A DNA stretch of 64,000 nt from Rhizobium freirei PRF 81 (GTDB taxonomy: Bacteria; Pseudomonadota; Alphaproteobacteria; Rhizobiales; Rhizobiaceae), in assembly GCF_000359745.1 (NCBI RefSeq), contig NZ_AQHN01000016.1, positions 55,385-119,384 of the forward strand, given 5' to 3'. The notes beneath the pieces were generated by a model that saw only the letters and a program-made list of their open reading frames with translations, was not told where the DNA came from and ran no database searches. Position numbers and translations under genes: made by a program. Shown piece after piece: positions 55,641 to 64,000 of this stretch; the first letter of the stretch is position 1; each line of letters begins with the position of its first letter.

Positions 55641-56981
55641 TCAGATCGCGCGATCGACGTGTCGCTGACCGGCCGCAAGGCGACGGCCATCCCGGCCAAG
55701 CTGATCGATCGGAGTTTTGTAGGTCTCGGCCGCCGTGGCGGCGGAGACGGCAGCGATTACGGCCGTGATCGAGGTGAACGCCGCAACCGGCACCCATCCC
55801 ATCGGCCCGGCCCCCATCAAGGCGGCGCTGATCGTCGGTGCGAAGCCGCCCAGCGCAAAGCCGATCTGGGTGCCGACCGCCATGCCGGACAAGCGTACGC
55901 GAGTGCTGAACATTTCTGCATAAAGCGCCGGCCAGACACCGTTGGAAGCGCTGTAGACCACGCCCGACAGCAGGATGCCAAGGACAAAGACGAGCACGAG
56001 ATTGTTCTGGCTGATTGCCCAGATATACGGCCAGATCAGAATAGCACAACCAATGGCACCGAACATGAAAACCGGCTTGCGGCCGATCCGGTCGGCCAGG
56101 ATCGCCCATGCCGGGATGGCGCCAAGCGCCGCGATATTGGCAAGCACCAGCACGGTTAGCATCGTGGAGCGGTCGATATGTATGGTATTCACCGCATAGG
56201 ACAGGGTGAAGACGCTGAAGATCGTGCTGACGACCGAAATCAAGGCGGCAAAGATGATGCGCAGGACATCGGCCCAATAATTCGTGATCAGGGAGACCAG
56301 CGGTAGTTTGGCAACTTCGCCCTTCTTTGTTTCCTCGATGAAAGCGGGCGTTTCGGCCAATGTGCGGCGAACCCAGAATCCGACGATGACCACCACGAAG
56401 CTCAAAAAGAAGGGAATACGCCAGCCCCAAGACATCAGAGCGGCTTCGTCAAGCTTGCCTAATGGTATGAAGACCAGGGTTGCAAGGATCAGCCCTGCCT
56501 GCGTCCCGCTCAGCGTGAAGCTGGTGAAAAAGGCGCGCCGGTTTTCAGGCGCATGCTCAAGCGTCATCGAACTGGCACCGGCCTGCTCGCCCGCGGCGGA
56601 GATACCCTGAAGCAATCGCGCCAGGACCAGAAGTATCGGGGCGAGGATGCCGGCCTGGCCGTAGGTCGGCAAGCAGCCGATGATGAAGGTCGAAAATCCC
56701 ATAAGGAGCAGCGTGAAGGTCAGTACCTTCTTACGACCGAACTTGTCGCCGACATGTCCAAGGATCACTGCGCCTAACGGGCGCATGATATAGGCGACGC
56801 CAAATGTGGCGAACGAGGCTATCGCCGCCGTCTGCGGGTCTTCTGCCGAAAAGAATATCTTCGGGAAGATCAGCGCCGCCGCCGTTCCGTAGACAAAGAA
56901 ATCATAATATTCGACTGCGCTTCCAAGCCAGCTCGCCAGAGCGGCGCGCTTGGGCGTTTTGTGTTCCACCAGTGTTTTCAT
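55641..56981 (-). CDS. shiA: MFS transporter of the shikimate/alpha-ketoglutarate (MHS) family
   Basis: 446 residues with twelve predicted membrane segments. MHS-family marks: SWLGSAVEYYDFFVYGTAAA, FGVAYIMRPLGAVILGHVGDKFGRKKVL, RLLQGISAAGEQAGASSMTLEHAP and the second-half GRKPVFMFGA. It probably imports shikimate (or quinate/dehydroshikimate) with protons. ATG 56981 has GGGAGGAGCG; the in-frame extension to 57269 lacks homology and crosses the operator. It is the first gene of the module. Confidence 0.9.
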   Translation of the reverse strand: MKTLVEHKTPKRAALASWLGSAVEYYDFFVYGTAAALIFPKIFFSAEDPQTAAIASFATFGVAYIMRPLGAVILGHVGDKFGRKKVLTFTLLLMGFSTFIIGCLPTYGQAGILAPILLVLARLLQGISAAGEQAGASSMTLEHAPENRRAFFTSFTLSGTQAGLILATLVFIPLGKLDEAALMSWGWRIPFFLSFVVVIVGFWVRRTLAETPAFIEETKKGEVAKLPLVSLITNYWADVLRIIFAALISVVSTIFSVFTLSYAVNTIHIDRSTMLTVLVLANIAALGAIPAWAILADRIGRKPVFMFGAIGCAILIWPYIWAISQNNLVLVFVLGILLSGVVYSASNGVWPALYAEMFSTRVRLSGMAVGTQIGFALGGFAPTISAALMGAGPMGWVPVAAFTSITAVIAAVSAATAAETYKTPIDQLGRDGRRLAAGQRHVDRAI

Positions 56982-56998
56982 AAACGCTCCTCCCAAGA

Positions 56999-57021
56999 GC
57001 ATTTCGGTTTCGAAGAAATGC
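56999..57021. repeat. Short palindrome related to the RIME-like half element
   Basis: GCATTTC-N9-GAAATGC resembles the first dyad of the diverged copy at 30429. It lies in the leader of the MFS gene, just upstream of its ribosome site. Only half an element is visible. Confidence 0.4.
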
Positions 57022-57137
57022 CTCAACCGAGAGCACGCCAGCTTCCGCCCGCGCCCTCCCAGATGACATCCAAGATTGTCTTGGCGGCCATCGGCGCTGC
57101 CTGTTGCAGCGCTCGTCACTCCTCGACTAGATAATGT

Positions 57138-57151
57138 ACGAACTAGTTCGT
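57138..57151. promoter_or_regulatory. TetR-type operator ahead of the MFS/quiC genes
   Basis: ACGAACTAGTTCGT is a perfect 14-bp palindrome 157 bp upstream of the MFS start. With its near copy at 52806 it marks both outer promoters of the shikimate module. Confidence 0.65.
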
Positions 57152-57272
57152 TTTGTAAAGCGCCCCTGTTTCGAGGCGACTGGAAACGTGATTGCAGGCG
57201 CGATAAACCTCCCAAGGCCGTCGCGATACAACCATGACTTCCCGACAAGAACAGTGATTCTAGGGACATTGC

Positions 57273-57620
57273 TCAGCGGATGGTCGCACTCTCATTCGGG
57301 CAGGTGGCTGCCGACGCCACCATCTCGCCTTGAGCGAACGGAGCTTCAATCCTGGTTATCCGATTGCGTCGGCGGGCTTTCGACAGAAAGTCCCAATGCG
57401 CCACGCGGCCACCATCGTCATCGAATAGATGAACTTTTGCTCGGTCTATGTTGAATTTGACCGTCTGGCCCGATCGCAGCTCGGCGCGGTCGCGAAGTGC
57501 GATCATTGCGGTCTGATCGCCTAGTCTGGCGGCAGCCTGCGCCTCCGCGCCGCTTGGCTCCACGACCAGAACTCCAGCAGCAGCGCCAAACGCTCCGCCG
57601 AAAGAATTTCCAGCACCTTC
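57273..57620 (-). pseudogene. Remnant of a MalK/UgpC-type sugar ABC transporter ATPase (C-terminal TOBE part)
   Basis: The minus frame reads VLVVEPSGAEAQAAARLGDQ, then an IALRDRAELRSGQTVKFNID block and AKVHLFDDDGG, which is the C-terminal regulatory end of UgpC/MalK-like ATPases. No Walker or signature motifs are found upstream, and the frame loses similarity beyond about 57620 where the glf gene end lies. It is a fragment of a deleted gene. Confidence 0.65.
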
Positions 57621-57647
57621 GGCGTCACGAGGAGATCATGAAGCCGT

Positions 57648-60112
<2,465 letters not shown>

Positions 60113-60134
60113 TTCAGCCTCGGTTCCTGTGTGT

Positions 60135-60144
60135 GGGGGGGGGG
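60135..60144. repeat. Ten-base G/C homopolymer tract between two glycosyltransferase genes
   Basis: A run of ten G on the plus strand (C on the transcribed sense) lies 22 bp before the preferred start of the DDD glycosyltransferase. It is the longest homopolymer I noticed in the window. Such tracts can slip during replication and are known phase-variation switches in surface-glycan loci. Confidence 0.7.
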
Positions 60145-60155
60145 AGTGGTGCCGC

Positions 60156-62210
60156 TCACGACGCACTGGCAGTCTCTGCCGTCCACAAACGGCGGTCATG
60201 CGGGATCGGCGAAAAGGCGTGCCATTGCGCTAGCTTCGCGGTGTAGCGCTGTCGGCGGGTGAAATTATTGCTGAACTCAACGTTCTCAGCGACGATCTCT
60301 GCACCGATCTCATAGTAGAGATCGAGATTGGCGAGATCCGGTAGCGGCGTTTCGCCGCGTTCGCACTCGTTCTGCATTTGCCAGTACAGTTGCTCAAGAC
60401 GCTGAACGAGAGCCGGGATGTCGCGCAAGACGCTGGTATCACGATGACGTTCCAGGGCTTGCCTTATTCTTTCCAGGCTTTGACGGTCCCGCGCAAAGCC
60501 GATGGCTTTACGGACGAAGTCGTCCGGGCCGTCACAGATCAAATCGCGTGCGCCTGCGGCTGAAACGATGCTCGAACAGAAGCGCGACGCGAAACCGTCC
60601 CCGGGAAACGTCAGGACCGGCAGGCCCATCGTCAGAGCATCGCCTGCCGTGGAATGGGCGCCATAGGGAAAAGTATCGAGGAAAAGATCGGCCAATCCAA
60701 TACGCGCAAGATGCCTGGGGTTGGGCGCCTTCGGCGCGAAGATCAGGCGCTCGGGCGCCACACCATGTTGCTCGGCTGCCTGCCTCAGGCGCTGGTCGAT
60801 ATCGTCACCGCCGGTCAGAAGCCAGAGGAAACTTCCGGGCGTTTCGGAGAGAATGGTCATCCAGCGCGCGAAGCAGGCATCCGTGATCTTCTGCATGCCG
60901 TTGAAGCAGGCAAATATGAACGCGCCCTCCGGCAAGCCGACATCGGCACGGCTCGGGCGCTCGGCGATCAACCTCTTGCGGTCGACGGGCTGGTTGCAAG
61001 GTATCCGCAGCACCTTTTCCGTATAGTAAATCTCGTTTTCGCGTGGAATGATCTGCTCATCGGCGATGATATATTGATGAAACGGGCTACCCATGGTGCC
61101 CGGATAGCCGCAAAAATTGACGATCACAGGCGCCGGACGATAGGCAAAGATCTTGGTTCGCGCATGCTTGGTATAGCCATTGACGTCGACCAGGACGTCT
61201 ATTTCGTCAGCAACGATCTGCCTTGCCGCATCGCCGTCGCTGAGCCCGGAGATTTCACGCCAGCAATCGACGGCGCTCTTGATCCGTGTTTGCGTGGGAT
61301 CGTTAGCCGCCGCGTCGCCACAATAATAGGCATAGATCTCGACACGGTTCTTGTCGTGCGTTTCAAAGACTTCGCTGAGGGCGAAGCCCACTGCATGATC
61401 GCGCAAATCGGACGACACATAACCGACGCGCAGCCGCTTTCCGGTGCCGGATTTCCGTCGCGGCGAAACGCGCGCGACATCACTCAAATCGGGCCGCCCC
61501 ACAAGGGACTTGCAATAGCGATATGCCTTGGCGAGCTGGAAAAGCGGATCATCGATGTGGCAGGCAAGCGTCAACGGAGACATCGCGTCGAGCAGTTGAC
61601 GGGTCGAAACATGGTCCGACCCAACCAATGTCGGCCACTTGCACTGGCGTTGCCGCAAGGATGTCCAATGCTGAGCCGATTCAGTTTTATCTGGTCGCAA
61701 TTCGATTGCTTGCCACAGAGCCGCCTCGGCTTCATCGTAAAGACCTGCGTTCTCAAGAACGCGGCCGACGTGCTGAAGAACCATCAAGCGATGACTGGCT
61801 CGATCGGCCGTGATTTCGTTCGTCGTTTCCAGGTAACTGCGCCATTGCTGAACGGCTTGACCGGTAAGACCGCAATCCTCGAGCGCGCGACCAAGATTGA
61901 CGTGCGCTTGCCCGAACCGCGAATCGATTCTTAGGCAGGCGCGCAGGGCGTTGATCGCGCCGGCGACATCCCCCAGCTGCCGCAGAGTGACCGAGTAATT
62001 GAAATAAATAATATGCAGCAGAGGATGCGTGTCGTTGAACGCGATCCATGCACTATAAAGATCTGCCGCAAGAACCGCCTGCCCCGTAGTGCTTAAGGTC
62101 TCAACGATCGGTAAAAGCTCAGGCAGGGATAGCTGTTGATTTCGCGCTCTATTCTTAAGCTCCGTGAGCAGGGAGAGAGCATCCGAGGCAGCTGCTGTAT
62201 TGACGAGCAT
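60156..62210 (-). CDS. TPR-containing O-GlcNAc transferase-like (GT41/SPINDLY) protein
   Basis: 684 residues. TPR-like helices fill about 40-190 (FNYSVTLRQLGDVAGAINAL, AHVNLGRALEDCGLTGQAVQ, GRVLENAGLYDEAEAALWQA). The GT41 catalytic part follows: LRVGYVSSDLRDHAVGFALS with the conserved His, VNFCGYPGTMG, FNGMQKITDACFARW with the UDP-contact Lys, and DLFLDTFPYGAHSTAGDALT then FASRFCSSIV. GT41 enzymes attach sugars to Ser/Thr (or Asn) of proteins. It is the first gene of the minus-strand group OGT-GT-glf and is divergent from the octapeptide-repeat gene, a plausible substrate. Confidence 0.9.
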   Translation of the reverse strand: MLVNTAAASDALSLLTELKNRARNQQLSLPELLPIVETLSTTGQAVLAADLYSAWIAFNDTHPLLHIIYFNYSVTLRQLGDVAGAINALRACLRIDSRFGQAHVNLGRALEDCGLTGQAVQQWRSYLETTNEITADRASHRLMVLQHVGRVLENAGLYDEAEAALWQAIELRPDKTESAQHWTSLRQRQCKWPTLVGSDHVSTRQLLDAMSPLTLACHIDDPLFQLAKAYRYCKSLVGRPDLSDVARVSPRRKSGTGKRLRVGYVSSDLRDHAVGFALSEVFETHDKNRVEIYAYYCGDAAANDPTQTRIKSAVDCWREISGLSDGDAARQIVADEIDVLVDVNGYTKHARTKIFAYRPAPVIVNFCGYPGTMGSPFHQYIIADEQIIPRENEIYYTEKVLRIPCNQPVDRKRLIAERPSRADVGLPEGAFIFACFNGMQKITDACFARWMTILSETPGSFLWLLTGGDDIDQRLRQAAEQHGVAPERLIFAPKAPNPRHLARIGLADLFLDTFPYGAHSTAGDALTMGLPVLTFPGDGFASRFCSSIVSAAGARDLICDGPDDFVRKAIGFARDRQSLERIRQALERHRDTSVLRDIPALVQRLEQLYWQMQNECERGETPLPDLANLDLYYEIGAEIVAENVEFSNNFTRRQRYTAKLAQWHAFSPIPHDRRLWTAETASAS

Positions 62211-63115
62211 GGCATCCTACTACGACATGTGATGTTTCGGCCGGGCCAGACGCTGAAGGACATTGGCATTGCACTCGTTTATCGATGCTAGCTTGCCTTG
62301 GGCTTATCAACGGTTCGAGCGGCAACAGTAATTCACCCGATCAGTGGTGATTGATTTTAGAAAACCTAAAATATCCAGTGGTTGCGCGCAGAAATAATTA
62401 ACTATTAATGAGCCTCGCCAAGTAACACGTGGAATTGCCTCGAAAAGGCACTGCACCATTGCGTTGCATTTTGCGGAAGTACGGAAAAATTTAGGCTTAT
62501 GAACGCGTTAAGCCGCGGATTTTTCGATCTGCGGCGATAACGGTTGATTTGATTGCAGCCAGCCCAAATTTTCCTGTTAAAACCATAAATACAATCATGA
62601 GTTATGTTTGGAAAAATTTCGCTCATTAACTATTTTAATCTTCACTGCTATCGATGCGTGCAATAAATGCAAAGTATATTCCTGGTTGTTTTTCATGATT
62701 TCCGGCAGAAATATCTCTTCGTTAACCCGAAATTAAAGGCGGCCTATTAGTCCTTTGGTTAAGACACGGGTCGATGGCGCAATATCGGTCCGTGCTGAAG
62801 TCTGGTTTTGATCGAGCGGCTCAGCAGCCGCGAGACGCTTATAGGCAGGCGTTGGAATCAGGGTCGTTGCGGACCCTGCTGCATGAAGCCCTCCCAACGC
62901 TTCGGCTCCCGAGAGCCATGTTTCTCACAACATTCTTTCCGTTCGGCAGGATGCCAAGTGGCAAGTGCTCAAGCAGCGCTCGGCCAAGTCGGCGTCAAGG
63001 TTTCGGCGCGTCTCGCGTCCGAGGCCGCGGTCAAGAGATAGGCGCGCTCTTTTCACGCTGTCGGCGTCAGAGAAATGGCATCTGCTATAGGTTAACATTA
63101 GGGGCCCCCACACCA
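62211..63115. other. Long AT-rich divergent intergenic region
   Basis: About 905 bp between the OGT-like gene and the repeat-protein gene. The section 62330-62760 is markedly AT-rich relative to the window and probably holds the divergent promoters. From 62774 the plus strand is open in the same frame as the repeat gene, but the translation (starting MAQYRSVLKSGFDRAAQQPR) is Arg-rich with no recognised motif, so I do not call it coding. The minus frame 62405-62626 also lacks support. Confidence 0.5.
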
Positions 63116-64000
63116 ATGACCTCAATCATTTCTTCCTTGACCGTCAATCAGATCAAATCTCTTTCCACAACCGTCATCGCGGCTCTGACGACGAGCGACG
63201 TCGCTGCGATGAGCACCACGCAAATCAAGGCGCTCTCCTCCTCCCAGATCAAGGCGCTGCAGACCGCCGAAATCGCAGCCATGACGACCGACCAGATGGG
63301 CGCGGTTTCCGCCAGCGCGATCAAGGGTCTCAGCCTTAGCCAATTAGCTGTTCTCGACACGACAAAAATAGGAAGTCTGAGCACGGAGCAGGTCGCCGCC
63401 CTCGGCGCGGACCAGATCGGTGCGTTCGCTTCGTCACAGGCCGGGGCCTTGACGACCTCGCAGGTCCACGTGTTGAACTCGGCGCAGATTGCCGCCCTGT
63501 CGACCGATGATATCGCCAGCTTCTCGACCGCCGACATCGCGGCGATAACCACCGCTGCCCTTTCCGGGCTGTCGACGGCCAATGTTGCCGCTCTTTCATC
63601 CGACCAGGCCGCAGCCTTGACCACGGGTCAGGTGGCCGCCCTGAAGACCACCCAGATCAATGCGCTCACCTCCACCCAGGTCGGTGCGCTGAGCGCCTCG
63701 CAAGTCGGCACGTTCAATGCAACTCAGGTCGCCGCGCTGACCACGGCCAACGTCGCAGGCCTGTCGACCACGCAAATCGGCGCCCTCACGTCCAAATCCG
63801 TGACGGGACTGTCGACGGCTCAGGTCGGTGCTCTAAGCTCCACCCAGGTCGAAGCTCTCAGCCCCGTGCTTATCAGCTCCTTAAACTCGGCACAGATCGG
63901 TGCCTTGTCCACGGCTGACATTGCCGGCTTCTCGACCGCCGATATCGCCGCCATCAACATCGCTGCCCTTGGCGGCCTGTCGACGGCCAATGTCGCGGCG
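63116..64000 (+). CDS. Ser/Thr-rich octapeptide-repeat protein, N-terminal part (runs off the right edge)
   Basis: 295 codons from ATG 63116, open to the edge. The entire sequence divides without a gap into 37 octads of the form (S/T)(T/S/A)x(Q/D)(I/V)xAL, for example STEQVAAL, TTGQVAAL, STAQVGAL, SSTQVEAL. The first octad begins at the initiator Met. There is no signal peptide, so if exported it would use a C-terminal (type I) or other signal outside the window. Octads 16-20 reappear as 33-37, a 17-octad (408-bp) higher-order repeat. AGGGG lies 11 bp upstream. Giant repeat proteins of this style in alphaproteobacteria are usually annotated as adhesins or beta-strand-repeat proteins; the function is unknown. 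It faces an O-glycosyltransferase-like gene. Confidence 0.8.
   Translation, partial: MTSIISSLTVNQIKSLSTTVIAALTTSDVAAMSTTQIKALSSSQIKALQTAEIAAMTTDQMGAVSASAIKGLSLSQLAVLDTTKIGSLSTEQVAALGADQIGAFASSQAGALTTSQVHVLNSAQIAALSTDDIASFSTADIAAITTAALSGLSTANVAALSSDQAAALTTGQVAALKTTQINALTSTQVGALSASQVGTFNATQVAALTTANVAGLSTTQIGALTSKSVTGLSTAQVGALSSTQVEALSPVLISSLNSAQIGALSTADIAGFSTADIAAINIAALGGLSTANVAA

Noticed and set aside
62405..62626. A 73-codon minus-strand frame in the AT-rich divergent region
   Set aside because: Lies in low-GC probable promoter sequence, with odd composition and no similarity.
63116..64000. The tandem repeats as a CRISPR or satellite array
   Set aside because: The 24-bp periodicity is a coding pattern of octapeptides with synonymous variation and no spacers, not a CRISPR array.

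Overview
The window looks like an accessory replicon or variable chromosomal segment of an alphaproteobacterium of the Rhizobiaceae (Rhizobium / Sinorhizobium / Agrobacterium group). The grounds are high-GC coding with strong third-position bias, protein families typical of the group, at least three near-identical copies of an approximately 105-bp double-palindrome intergenic repeat resembling rhizobial RIME elements, an Irr-type iron box and an FMN riboswitch ahead of ribB. No rRNA, tRNA, CRISPR array, phage or intact insertion sequence was seen.

Layout. 1-6.9 kb: the 5' end of a class I fructose-bisphosphate aldolase gene, a small exported peptide, a gamma-glutamyl-GABA hydrolase-like amidotransferase, and a 2-oxoacid dehydrogenase operon (fused E1 alpha-beta, then E2) divergent from an Lrp/AsnC regulator. 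7-28.7 kb: an aromatic catabolic block that runs from 2-phenylethylamine through phenylacetaldehyde to phenylacetate (copper amine oxidase, aldehyde dehydrogenase, FeaR-type AraC regulator) and then through the phenylacetyl-CoA pathway (paaK, paaABCDE epoxidase, paaG, paaZ, a PaaF/PaaH-type fusion, paaJ, paaI, paaY, paaN). It carries both a TetR (PaaR) and a PaaX regulator, plus an extra PaaA/PaaC-family protein with partly lost metal ligands. 29.3-34.4 kb: a CDF metal exporter, an iron-complex ABC transporter and a divergent methyltransferase with an Irr-like box between them. 34.6-39.8 kb: an SDR remnant and a copper-resistance module (cueO, copZ, copA) with two mirror-image CueR-type operators.

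40.2-51.6 kb: ribB with its FMN riboswitch, followed by a carbohydrate locus. This comprises two polyol-type SDR dehydrogenases, a triose-phosphate isomerase, an RbsABC-like importer, a split transketolase, an FGGY kinase and a SorC regulator, with a shared TGAATA-N2-TATTCA-like palindrome at three points. The enzyme set fits a branched or ketose phosphate cleaved by transketolase to give DHAP, as in the described apulose-4-phosphate route. 51.9-57.2 kb: a shikimate/quinate module (shikimate dehydrogenase, TetR regulator, dehydroshikimate dehydratase-HPPD-like fusion, shikimate-type MFS importer) with a TetR palindrome at both ends.

57.3-64 kb: a surface-glycan or glycoprotein region: an ABC-ATPase remnant, UDP-galactopyranose mutase, a DDD-motif glycosyltransferase with an inserted FAMeT-like domain, a TPR O-GlcNAc-transferase-like protein and, divergently transcribed, the start of a protein made entirely of gapless Ser/Thr-rich octapeptide repeats that runs off the window. 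The most interesting possibility is that this locus encodes a glycosylated repeat protein together with its own glycosyltransferases.
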